DNA of 36,998 nt from Candidatus Bathyarchaeota archaeon. GTDB lineage: Archaea; Thermoproteota; Bathyarchaeia; Bathyarchaeales; DTEX01. The position numbers were made by a program, and so were the translations under genes. Location of the stretch: assembly GCA_018397055.1 (NCBI GenBank), contig JAGTQS010000004.1, positions 1 to 36,998 of the forward strand. Direction: 5' to 3'. This document shows positions 23,634 through 31,112 of this stretch, piece by piece. The number at the start of each line of letters is the position of its first letter. Positions within the stretch are counted from its first letter, which is position 1. Below the pieces are notes generated by a model, which made no database searches, was not told the origin of the DNA, and worked only from the letters and a program-made list of their open reading frames with translations.

Positions 23634-24674
23634 ATGCTTAAATTGGTAGTTGGGGTTGCAGGAAAAATGAGGCTTCCAATGGGTAAAGTTCCGCCTGAAG
23701 TCCTGAAAAACGTGGTGTTCAAACATCTAGGCGCGGACAGTTCAGACGTTGTTTTAGGTCCAGCCTTGGGAGTAGACGGAGCCGTCGTCAAAGTTGGTGA
23801 TAAGGTTTTAATCTCTTCTATGGATCCGATAACCGGCGCAATGCAAAAAATAGGCTTTCTCGCAGTCAACATTAACGCAAATGATGTGGCCACATTTGGG
23901 GTCCGCCCAGCCTTCTTTTCATCTTGCCTTCTTTTGCCAGAAAAATCAAATGAAAAGGTTGTTGAAGAAATCTGTCGCCAAATCGGTTTAGCCGCCAGAA
24001 ATCTCGGAATCGCGGTGATAGGCGGTCACTCTGAGGTTACGCCGGAGCTGCAAAGACCAATCATCGTCGGCTGCGCGATGGCTGTAACTGAACTTGGGAA
24101 ATACGTGACTGCAGCTGGCTCGAAGCCTGGAGACAAACTTATTCTTACAAAGGGAGCTGGGCTGGAAGGAACAGCGGTTTTGGCCACTGAAAAACGTGAT
24201 GCCCTAAGGACGAATCTTGACGAGGCCCTCTTAGACTCTGCAGTGGCCTTTTACGACAAGATCAGCGTGGTAAAGGAGGCGGTTCTAGCCTACAACCACG
24301 GCGGAGTGTCAGCTATGCATGACCCAACTGAAGGCGGGGTTGCGAACGGAATCCACGAGCTAGCTGACGCATCAGGATTAGGCGTAAAAGTCTACAAGAA
24401 CAAAATTTACGTGCACAAAGAAACTGTTGAAATCTGCAAATTTTTTGGGATTGACCCTTTACAGCTCATCAGCTCAGGAGCCCTACTCATCTCGGCTAAT
24501 CCAAGGTTCGCAGAGGGAATAAAGCGCGAACTAGAAAGCCACCACATCAGGGCGGAAATAATTGGCGAATTCTTGAAAGACCCTCTTGACCGCTCTTTCA
24601 TAAGCGAGGATGGAGCTGTGGAACCTCTTGTGAGACCAGTATGCGACCATTTGTGGTCTGCCTTGAAACAATAA
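23634..24674 (+). CDS. HypE-like / AIR-synthase-related protein (PurM fold)
   Basis: A two-domain PurM-fold protein of 346 aa with SSMDPITGAMQKIG, NINANDVATFGVRP (the conserved nucleotide-binding ND motif), AVIGGHSEVTPEL and MHDPTEGGVANGIHELAD. It resembles the archaeal HypE/HypE2 or AIR-synthase-related proteins of unknown role. It lacks the C-terminal PRIC motif of true HypE and ends in LWSALKQ, so it cannot make the cyanide ligand in the usual way. ThiL-like kinase activity is an alternative. The ATG at 23634 lies 28 nt after the small interrupted ORF. Confidence 0.85.
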   Translation: MLKLVVGVAGKMRLPMGKVPPEVLKNVVFKHLGADSSDVVLGPALGVDGAVVKVGDKVLISSMDPITGAMQKIGFLAVNINANDVATFGVRPAFFSSCLLLPEKSNEKVVEEICRQIGLAARNLGIAVIGGHSEVTPELQRPIIVGCAMAVTELGKYVTAAGSKPGDKLILTKGAGLEGTAVLATEKRDALRTNLDEALLDSAVAFYDKISVVKEAVLAYNHGGVSAMHDPTEGGVANGIHELADASGLGVKVYKNKIYVHKETVEICKFFGIDPLQLISSGALLISANPRFAEGIKRELESHHIRAEIIGEFLKDPLDRSFISEDGAVEPLVRPVCDHLWSALKQ

Positions 24675-24739
24675 CAGGATGTACTGAATTTTTCGGAAGG
24701 GTTTTCAAGGCATCTGGCATTTTCTTTTGTTGATGGCTG

Positions 24740-25411
24740 ATGCGGTATTGCATGAAATGTGGAGCTAGGCTCCCAGAGGACGAAGCAGCCCGGTTCTGCC
24801 CTGTTTGCGGAGCTTCCCTAGGTGCGCAGCAGTTGCACTTCGAGAGGCGGTTTGAAATGCGCAGGAAACCTCGAAAGGTATTGTGGGCTGTCACGTTACG
24901 TAACCGCTTTCTAGCGGTGCTTTTAGCCTTTGTTCTTTGTCTAATGATAACTGCGGCTGGGGCTGTTTCGAAGGTTGAACGCCAAGAAGCTGATGAAATT
25001 GTGGAGGAATTCGATAAGCTGGAAGAATTGTTGTCCGTCGCTGGGCTGCAGTTTATTTTCGGGAACAATTTAATGTACTGCGTAATTATGTTTGTTCCCG
25101 TTCTTGGGCCATACTACGGTTCATACGTGCTGTATTCGACTGGAAGGGTTCTTGCAGCCTTCGGTTTAGCCTCGGGATACAATCCTTTGGAGCTGTTCTT
25201 TTCGTTGTTCTTCTACCCGCACGCTTGGCTTGAGTACGTCTCATACAGCTTGGCTCTTTCTGAAAGTTTCTGGCTTATTTATGCTATGATAAGACACAGG
25301 GAATACAGTTTAAGAAACGAGTTGTCTACGGCAGCAAAGATAATGGCGATCTGCGTTGTCTTACTGTTGTTGGCAGCCGTGGCTGAAATGTCCCTTATAA
25401 CTTCTGGTTAG
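24740..25411 (+). CDS. Zinc-ribbon SpoIIM-like integral membrane protein
   Basis: An N-terminal zinc ribbon, MRYCMKCGARLPE with FCPVCGASL, is followed by a membrane domain of the SpoIIM/DUF95 type. Hydrophobic segments lie near residues 56-75 (FLAVLLAFVLCLMITAAG), 105-135 (NNLMYCVIMFVPVLGPYYGSY), 150-180 and 195-215. The NN and PHAWLEY (P-H-G/A-x-x-E) elements are typical of this family. In archaea the family is unconnected with sporulation; relatives appear in membrane remodelling or stress loci. 223 aa, ATG start, no operon partner. Confidence 0.82.
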   Translation: MRYCMKCGARLPEDEAARFCPVCGASLGAQQLHFERRFEMRRKPRKVLWAVTLRNRFLAVLLAFVLCLMITAAGAVSKVERQEADEIVEEFDKLEELLSVAGLQFIFGNNLMYCVIMFVPVLGPYYGSYVLYSTGRVLAAFGLASGYNPLELFFSLFFYPHAWLEYVSYSLALSESFWLIYAMIRHREYSLRNELSTAAKIMAICVVLLLLAAVAEMSLITSG

Positions 25412-25420
25412 AGGCAATGG

Positions 25421-25891
25421 TTACTTCATTTCTTCCATGAAAATTTTTGTGAGATCCTCTTTCTGTATTCCAAGTTTCGATGAGAGCTCCTTAACCCACC
25501 GTGTGTAGAAACGGAAAGCAGTTTGGACTATGTCTATTTTTTCTTTATCAGACATTTTTTCTTCCTCAACCAGAAGCAGCGCAAACCATCTTCCGAGGCC
25601 GGTTAAAGTGTAATATTTTACCCAAACGGTACGTCCAGTCACTTCAGACTTCTCCATGTGCTCGTTCAATATTCCAAGCTGAGTTAAAGATTTCAAGTAA
25701 TCTATTACAGTTTTGTTAGAGTAACCTAGAGTGGCGATCAATTCCTTCTGAAAGACCTTTTCAGAAACACCCTGCTTCAATGCGTATTTTAAAATGGCGA
25801 TTGGAACGTCTGATTCAAATACAGCCTCAAGAATCCTCTCTTTTTTGCCTTTTGGAAGAAAAATTACGTATGGGTATAACCTTTCACTCAT
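25421..25891 (-). CDS. Winged-helix transcription regulator
   Basis: A protein of 156 aa. Residues 25-90 form a winged helix: KYALKQGVSEKVFQKELI, TLGYSNKTVIDYLKSLTQLGILNEH (recognition helix) and the wing VTGRTVWVKYYTLTGLGRWF. The C-terminal half is helical (MSDKEKIDIVQTAFRFYTRWVKELSSKLG) and probably dimerises. It lies 9 nt past the convergent SpoIIM-like gene and is the first of two regulators in this gene-poor stretch. No ligand-binding domain is recognisable. Confidence 0.75.
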   Translation of the reverse strand: MSERLYPYVIFLPKGKKERILEAVFESDVPIAILKYALKQGVSEKVFQKELIATLGYSNKTVIDYLKSLTQLGILNEHMEKSEVTGRTVWVKYYTLTGLGRWFALLLVEEEKMSDKEKIDIVQTAFRFYTRWVKELSSKLGIQKEDLTKIFMEEMK

Positions 25892-26101
25892 AGGGTTGAA
25901 CCGCCTAGACCTAATTGATAAAAGCTGAGGAACTATGGTTTATGGTTAGTGGTTATTGTATCACTTGATTTACAACTTTTCACGAAGCAACGTTGTTCCT
26001 AAGGCCTTTTGATTACAAAAAAAGTCTATGTGAAACAAAACTGAGCAATAAATAATATACTGAAACTTATCCGCCCAAAATCTTATAATTGACAGAGCCT
26101 T

Positions 26102-26278
26102 TTAACTGATTGTTTTGCTAATTTTTTCAACAAATTCTTCGAGTTCCAATTTAACCACGCCAAGAGGGGTCTCGTTGCCGTTGAAGGCTACGACTAGCAC
26201 GTTTCCCTTGTTTCGCGCCACTATCCGTCCCTTTTCGCCTTCAATGATTAATTCCTTTATCGGGTCTATTTTCGCCAT
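26102..26278 (-). pseudogene. C-terminal half of a Roadblock/LC7 domain (frameshifted from the upstream HTH gene)
   Basis: Too short for the ORF track: 58 aa, MAKIDPIKELIIEGEKGR followed by IVARNKGNVLVVAF and ending EEFVEKISKTIS. This is the second half of a Roadblock/LC7 fold (the hydrophobic beta-strand pair and final helix). It overlaps the end of the upstream ORF by 13 nt in another frame. One extra base in AAAATCC would give LLQIAENSASMAKIDPIK as one continuous domain. It is therefore most simply the tail of the HTH-Roadblock gene, although a re-initiated separate polypeptide is possible. Confidence 0.65.
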
Positions 26279-26697
26279 GCTGGCGGATTTTCAGCGATCT
26301 GAAGAAGCCTCGATATTATGGCGCCAATTTTCTCTGGGTCAATGTCGCTTGGAAGCTCTGCTGAAATCGTTAAACCGTCGTAGTCCACAATCGCTGAGCC
26401 CTCTAGTCCAAGTACCTGTTTGAACTCTTTCAATGCCGACCCTATTTTTGCAGTTCGGCAGGCAGGTAGATGTTTTTGTTTCTCCGAATCCAGCTTATTG
26501 TGTCTCCAGAGTTTTGAAGGTCCAACCTCAATGTAGTTAATTATTCCCGCTGACCTCAATGATGCAAGATACTTAAGCGCCGTTGTTTTGCTTATTCCGG
26601 CTTTTTCAGACACGTTAAGTGTTGTTAACCCTTCCTTGTTTTGGTCTATAACCTGTAGTATCTTTTTCTCGTAATACGAAAGCACATCTATCAGCAT
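26266..26697 (-). pseudogene. HTH-Roadblock/LC7 regulator, N-terminal part, frame broken before the domain ends
   Basis: Residues 5-65 are a winged helix (LSYYEKKILQVIDQ, TTLNVSEKAGISKTTALKYLASLRSAGIINYIE). Residues 85-140 begin a Roadblock/LC7 domain (LKEFKQVLGLEGSAIVDYDGLTISAELPSDIDPEKIGAIISRLLQIAEN), then the frame runs into NPPAWRK and stops where the second half should follow. The missing half is encoded immediately downstream in another frame. The whole gene would be 26102-26697, about 198 aa, a plausible one-component regulator with an archaeal small-GTPase-adaptor-like sensor. A TATA-like TTTTATTAAAA lies about 22 nt upstream of the ATG. It may be a real pseudogene, a sequencing indel or two overlapping genes. 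Confidence 0.7.
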
Positions 26698-26729
26698 TAA
26701 CTACGTATTTTCCTTTTAATAAAATGCTA

Positions 26730-26751
26730 TGAAAAATAAATTCATTTTTCA
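26730..26751. promoter_or_regulatory. Inverted repeat upstream of the HTH-Roadblock gene
   Basis: Perfect 8-bp arms TGAAAAAT and ATTTTTCA with a 6-nt spacer, located just upstream of the TATA-like element of the regulator. The position suits an autoregulatory operator, though the AT-rich sequence makes a chance occurrence possible. Confidence 0.35.
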
Positions 26752-26902
26752 AAAATCGGCATCAGACTAAGCATTCAAACAACGAATGGATGGACAAAAG
26801 TGTATATTTTTGCGGTTTTATACTATTTTTGAACACTTCAGATAGCCACAATTTCACATACATACATCATATCCATCACTTCTATGGCAAGGTGAAACCC
26901 AA

Positions 26903-27084
26903 ATGAAAACAAACACCCCTAAGAAGGTCATGTGCCTCATAGTCTTAAGCTGCAGACAAGTCTCTGAGAAAGGAAAAAAGAACTCGAGCAAACAATAACG
27001 TCCCTAAAACAACTTGAAAACTGGGAAATAAGCCGTTTAACACTGATGGAAGACCATCGAGAAACATTGAAAAAATTCGCCTAG
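26903..27084 (+). pseudogene. Small ORF broken at an A6 run
   Basis: An ATG at 26903, with GGTGA eight nt upstream, opens 31 codons (MKTNTPKKVMCLIVLSCRQVSEK) that stop at 26998. In the next frame, starting at the same GGAAAAAAG run, the sequence KKELEQTITSLKQLENWE continues for over 30 codons to a TAG at 27082, with coiled-coil character. One additional A in the run would make a single 60-aa protein. No family is recognised. This may be a sequencing or genuine indel in a small gene, or a chance arrangement. Confidence 0.35.
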
Positions 27085-27123
27085 AAAAGTTCCCAACTAG
27101 ATCGCGGTTTGAGGCGTGAAAAA

Positions 27124-27300
27124 ATGGACAACATCAGCATCCTCAACCTAAGCAAATTTGAATGGGACGACGCCATGAAGCTGCTTAACATGCTCCTCTT
27201 AGACGGCTGGGAAATAATGGCCATAAAACTTCTACCCGACGGGGTGTGGGCACTCGTCCAAGAGCGCATCATAGAATGGATAGATAACAAGACAGAATAA
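27124..27300 (+). CDS. Small hypothetical protein
   Basis: A protein of 58 aa from the ATG at 27124, with GAGGCGTG seven nt upstream; the track starts at a TTG five codons earlier. The sequence (FEWDDAMKLLNMLLLDGWEI, then LLPDGVWALVQERIIEWI) looks like a compact alpha/beta protein. The LLxDGWE pattern faintly recalls DUF4177-type proteins, but that is not enough to assign it. It follows the broken small ORF by 39 nt. Confidence 0.45.
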   Translation: MDNISILNLSKFEWDDAMKLLNMLLLDGWEIMAIKLLPDGVWALVQERIIEWIDNKTE

Positions 27301-27714
27301 AACAAACACCAAATCCCACATCAACTTGGCAATACCAAAAATCCCAAGCTAGCCACAATAAAACTGCGCCACGTTACATACAGAAAACATCTCCTAACAT
27401 ATCATCACAGAATCCACAGTTCCACAGTGAATCCACAGCACCTATATTAAGAAAAAAAGTTTTAACACGCGCAGAACAAGCACGAAACAGGAAGGATGAT
27501 CAAAAAAGCTGACCCGACTATATATACCCCCTCCCCTCTCAGCAACACGCACATACAACATCAACATTCAGAGAAAACCAATGCAACACAGTCAGACAGA
27601 TACTAGGCATTTATCCAAAAATTCTAATTAGGTATTAAATAGTAACATTTAACATAAAATAATCCAAGAAACATAAAATAATCCAAGAATCGAACACAAG
27701 TCCAAAACAAAAAA
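27301..27714. other. Gene-free AT-rich interval of about 415 nt
   Basis: No open frame of note on either strand. It contains a TATA-like ACTATATATACCCC near 27516, two copies of GAATCCACAG near 27410-27440, and the 19-bp tandem repeat directly before the aminopeptidase gene. Otherwise I see no RNA gene or riboswitch. Confidence 0.6.
27651..27688. repeat. Two perfect tandem copies of a 19-bp unit
   Basis: The unit AACATAAAATAATCCAAGA occurs twice back to back (27651-27669 and 27670-27688), ending 26 nt before the aminopeptidase ATG. It may be a duplicated regulator site in the promoter/leader or a slippage product. Confidence 0.85.
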
Positions 27715-28881
27715 ATGAAGGCAACTGAAATGATCACAAAAGAAAAAATTCGAAAGTGCGCCGAGGCAATTGTAAACGGAATGAACCTCAAGAACGGAGA
27801 AGCAGTCATCATAAGAGGCGGCGCTCACACGCAGGAACTGCTTGAGGAAATCGGCATACTCTGTTACCACAAGGGCGCGCACCCGTTAATTATGGCAACC
27901 ACAGACGAATACTCAGCTCGAGTCTACGACGAAATTCCAGAAAGAACCCTAAGAGAAACCCCAAAACACTACCTAGCAGCAATAAAAGAAGCCGACGCAT
28001 ACATAACAATTGAACCATTCAAAGACCCAACAATCCAAACGAAGTTTCCAAGAGAAAAAATCGCCGCAAGAACAGAGGCAAACATCCCAATAAGAAAAAT
28101 CCTGTACGGAGAAGACGACGGACCGGGTAAAAAATGGACCTATGCAGGGTGGCCTACACTTGAAGCTGCAAGGTTCTACGGCGTAGAGTACGAAGACCTT
28201 GAAAGACTAATCATAGACGGAATAGCCGTCCCTGCTTCCAACCTTAGACAGAACACCTCAAGGCTTGCTGAGCTCTTAAGAGGCGCAGACATGCTGCACA
28301 TAACAGACGACAAGGACACCGACTTCATATGCAGAATAAAAGGAAGACGAATAAACGAAGACGACGGCCTAGTTGACGAATACGATATAAGAAACGGCGA
28401 CCTCGGAAACAACCTTCCCGCAGGAGAACTCTTCATCGCGCCTCACGAAACATACGGCGATGGAAGCCTTTTCTGCCCAGTTACAATAGACCGCTTCACA
28501 AACAAGATCATAAGAAACGCAATGCTACACTTTAAAAATGGAAAATTGATCCTTGACGAATGCACAGCTGAAGTTAACGAAGACCAAATGATTGACTCCT
28601 TCAACCGTTGCCTAGAAATCGACAGCAAAGAAAAGGAAGTTCGAACAACAAACATAGCGGAACTCGGCGTAGGATGCAACCCAGCAATCGACAAAGCCAT
28701 TGGCTACATACTTACAGACGAAAAACTCATCGGCTCAGTTCACCTGGCATTCGGCTCGAACCTCAGTTACGGAGGAACCTCAAAGTCAAGCATGCACTGG
28801 GATTTCGTCACAAGCCCAACTGCAACAATTGAAAGATTAGACACAAAACAGAAAATCATGCTCCACGGCGCTATAATGTAA
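27715..28881 (+). CDS. M29-family aminopeptidase (AmpS/AmpT-like)
   Basis: A metallo-aminopeptidase of 388 aa. Conserved M29 blocks are present: PAGELFIAPHETYGDG (first metal Glu), AELGVGCNPAI (second Glu), GSVHLAFGSNLSYGGTSKS (metal His) and SMHWDFV (metal His and Asp) near the C-terminus. N-terminal MITKEKIRKCAEAIVNGMNLKNGE is also typical. It removes N-terminal residues from peptides in the cytoplasm using two divalent metals. The ATG used by the track lies after an A-rich leader; the Met at residue 6 is an alternative. Monocistronic. Confidence 0.87.
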   Translation: MKATEMITKEKIRKCAEAIVNGMNLKNGEAVIIRGGAHTQELLEEIGILCYHKGAHPLIMATTDEYSARVYDEIPERTLRETPKHYLAAIKEADAYITIEPFKDPTIQTKFPREKIAARTEANIPIRKILYGEDDGPGKKWTYAGWPTLEAARFYGVEYEDLERLIIDGIAVPASNLRQNTSRLAELLRGADMLHITDDKDTDFICRIKGRRINEDDGLVDEYDIRNGDLGNNLPAGELFIAPHETYGDGSLFCPVTIDRFTNKIIRNAMLHFKNGKLILDECTAEVNEDQMIDSFNRCLEIDSKEKEVRTTNIAELGVGCNPAIDKAIGYILTDEKLIGSVHLAFGSNLSYGGTSKSSMHWDFVTSPTATIERLDTKQKIMLHGAIM

Positions 28882-29035
28882 CACCAAACCCGACGCAGCT
28901 TAAGCCCCCCTCCAATCAATCGGCGTCTAGACAGCCTGCTTCTTTCTTCAAAAAATATTCCAAATCACCAGAAAATATTATATTCCATATACATGTAAGT
29001 TGAGAACATCTTAACAATTAATTAGGTGAACCTTT

Positions 29036-30985
29036 TTGACGAAACAAGTTGGCATCGACGACATAGCCACATACGTTCCAAAAATATACCTAGACGCAGA
29101 AGACATGGCTAAAGCCCGAGGCGTACCACCAGAAAAAATAACCAAAGGGCTTGGAATAGAAAAACTATCCATCCCAGACGCACATGAAGACGCCGCGACC
29201 ATGGCCGCCATGGAAAAAAATAATCTGCAACCAGAAGACATTGACTTCATTCATGTCGCAACTGAAACAGGCCCAGACGCCTCAAAACCCATTTCCTGTT
29301 ACGTCCAAGGAATGCTTGAACAAAGATATGGCAAAGGTAGCTTCGACCACATCGGCGCACCTGAAACGAAGTTCGCATGTGTAGGCGCAACATACTCAAT
29401 GATCGACCGTTTAGCGTACATTTCCTCAGGTTGGAACAGGGCGCCTTACTCAATCGTCGTCGCTACAGACATCGCAAAATACGAACTTAACTCGTCAGGA
29501 GAACCAACTCAAGGAGCCGCAGCAATCGCCTTACTATTAAAGGAAAACCCGCGTCTTCTAGTCTATGAGCCGCAATTCACGGGGTTCGGAACAGTTGATG
29601 ACCGAGACTTTTTTAGGCCTGTTGAACGAACAACAGCTGTGGTTAACGGGCAATACTCTGTCGGCTGCTATCTCAGAGACATGAGAATCGCAACAGATGC
29701 CTACAAGAAAAACATGGTGAAGGCTGGAACGCTTAAATCGGTTAACGAAAGCTTAATGGACAAAATTGACCTAGCGTCTTTTCACTCGCCCTTCCCAAAA
29801 ATGGTCCAATACGCTTTCGCATCATTCTTAATTCACGACTGGAGAAACCCCGTGAATTGCACTGAAACAGGCCCAGACGCCTCAAAACCCATTTCCTGTT
29901 ACGTCCAAGGAATGCTTGAACAAAGATATGGCAAAGGTAGCTTCGACCACATCGGCGCACCTGAAACGAAGTTCGCATGTGTAGGCGCAACATACTCAAT
30001 GATCGACCGTTTAGCGTACATTTCCTCAGGTTGGAACAGGGCGCCTTACTCAATCGTCGTCGCTACAGACATCGCAAAATACGAACTTAACTCGTCAGGA
30101 GAACCAACTCAAGGAGCCGCAGCAATCGCCTTACTATTAAAGGAAAACCCGCGTCTTCTAGTCTATGAGCCGCAATTCACGGGGTTCGGAACAGTTGATG
30201 ACCGAGACTTTTTTAGGCCTGTTGAACGAACAACAGCTGTGGTTAACGGGCAATACTCTGTCGGCTGCTATCTCAGAGACATGAGAATCGCAACAGATGC
30301 CTACAAGAAAAACATGGTGAAGGCTGGAACGCTTAAATCGGTTAACGAAAGCTTAATGGACAAAATTGACCTAGCGTCTTTTCACTCGCCCTTCCCAAAA
30401 ATGGTCCAATACGCTTTCGCATCATTCTTAATTCACGACTGGAGAAACCTTCCAAAATGGAGGCAGATTGCTCAAAAAATCGGTCCAGAGCCAACCAGAG
30501 AAAAAATGACTGATGTCGAATTCTACATTTCTGACGGCTACAAGGACTATCGAAAAAACTTCACAAACACAGAGGAATTCATAAAAGAATACGAAGCAAA
30601 AGTCGCCGATTCATTGAAAGCAATAAGCCTGATCGGCAACTCCTACACAGCCTCTGTTTGGCTAGGCGTAGCAAGCCATTTCGAAAACAGAAAAGACGAT
30701 TTAACAGGAAAACGAATAGGCATAGGATCATATGGCAGCGGAAGCAGCGCGATCGTATGCAGCTTTATCGTTCAACCAGAATACAAGGAAGTAGTCAAAA
30801 ACATCAAGCTCACCTACAAACTCAACAAGAGACAGAAAATATCAATAGACGTTTACGAAGACCTTCATGAAGGAAGACGCAAGCTAAACGAAAGCATAAA
30901 CCCGCCCAAGAACGAATTTGTGCTTGATTCAATTGGCACAAGCGAGACAGACCTTGGGTACAGATACTATAAATACGTGGAATAG
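29036..30985 (+). CDS. HMG-CoA synthase carrying an exact internal duplication
   Basis: Condenses acetyl-CoA and acetoacetyl-CoA in the mevalonate route to archaeal lipids. Thiolase fold with catalytic Glu77 (ATETGPDAS), Cys115 (KFACVGATY) and His250 (ASFHSPFPKM). A 200-residue period is then repeated exactly, so Glu277, Cys315 and His450 form a second complete set. Without the repeat the protein would be about 449 aa; with it, 649 aa. The frame stays open. The TTG start at 29036 has AGGTGA at good spacing. The final part (KWRQIAQKIG to DLGYRYYKYVE) is unique. The duplicated form cannot obviously fold as one normal thiolase unit, so either it is a recent mutation or an assembly/amplification artefact. 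The FHSPFPKMVQ sequence resembles the eukaryotic/bacterial type. Confidence 0.85.
   Translation: MTKQVGIDDIATYVPKIYLDAEDMAKARGVPPEKITKGLGIEKLSIPDAHEDAATMAAMEKNNLQPEDIDFIHVATETGPDASKPISCYVQGMLEQRYGKGSFDHIGAPETKFACVGATYSMIDRLAYISSGWNRAPYSIVVATDIAKYELNSSGEPTQGAAAIALLLKENPRLLVYEPQFTGFGTVDDRDFFRPVERTTAVVNGQYSVGCYLRDMRIATDAYKKNMVKAGTLKSVNESLMDKIDLASFHSPFPKMVQYAFASFLIHDWRNPVNCTETGPDASKPISCYVQGMLEQRYGKGSFDHIGAPETKFACVGATYSMIDRLAYISSGWNRAPYSIVVATDIAKYELNSSGEPTQGAAAIALLLKENPRLLVYEPQFTGFGTVDDRDFFRPVERTTAVVNGQYSVGCYLRDMRIATDAYKKNMVKAGTLKSVNESLMDKIDLASFHSPFPKMVQYAFASFLIHDWRNLPKWRQIAQKIGPEPTREKMTDVEFYISDGYKDYRKNFTNTEEFIKEYEAKVADSLKAISLIGNSYTASVWLGVASHFENRKDDLTGKRIGIGSYGSGSSAIVCSFIVQPEYKEVVKNIKLTYKLNKRQKISIDVYEDLHEGRRKLNESINPPKNEFVLDSIGTSETDLGYRYYKYVE
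29261..29849 (+). repeat. 589-bp direct repeat, copy 1 (inside HMG-CoA synthase)
   Basis: Every base compared line by line equals the base 600 positions downstream; the match starts at ACTGAAACAG and ends at GGAGAAACC. It encodes residues about 76-271 of the synthase. Confidence 0.97.
29861..30449 (+). repeat. 589-bp direct repeat, copy 2 (inside HMG-CoA synthase)
   Basis: Identical to 29261-29849, separated from it by 11 nt (CCGTGAATTGC). Together with the preceding AACC, the spacer makes a 15-mer that is the reverse complement of 29572-29586 within the repeat. Confidence 0.97.
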
Positions 30986-30996
30986 ACGAAACTAAA

Positions 30997-31003
30997 TTTT
31001 TTT
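30997..31003 (+). terminator. T7 run after HMG-CoA synthase
   Basis: ATTTTTTTA begins 11 nt after the stop codon, a usual archaeal termination signal. Confidence 0.4.
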
Positions 31004-31072
31004 ATCCAAAAATAAAACCCCACACAACTACTCATTCCCGTAATAGAGCAAAAATGAAATACTAGGTCAACG

Positions 31073-31112
31073 TATGCATCTCCAACCCACCATGTTGGAG
31101 TTGGGATGCATA
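31073..31112. promoter_or_regulatory. Bulged hairpin overlapping the start of the dehydratase gene
   Basis: Outer arms TATGCATC and GATGCATA (8 bp) and inner arms TCCAAC and GTTGGA (6 bp, 7-nt loop) form one stem with a 5-nt bulge (GTTGG) on the 3' side. The 3' arm includes the first ATG and reaches the second ATG of the downstream gene, so as RNA it would cover the start; as DNA it could be an operator. Confidence 0.5.

Noticed and set aside
24740-25411. Sporulation function from the SpoIIM resemblance
   Set aside because: Archaea do not sporulate; the fold is widespread and only the membrane-protein family can be stated.
27301-27714. Short repeats around GAATCCACAG considered as a CRISPR remnant
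   Set aside because: Only two 10-bp copies with no regular spacers or cas genes.
29742-30053. Two near-identical minus-strand ORFs (29247-29453 and 29742-30053)
   Set aside because: Both are antisense shadows produced by the duplicated HMG-CoA synthase segment, not a gene family.
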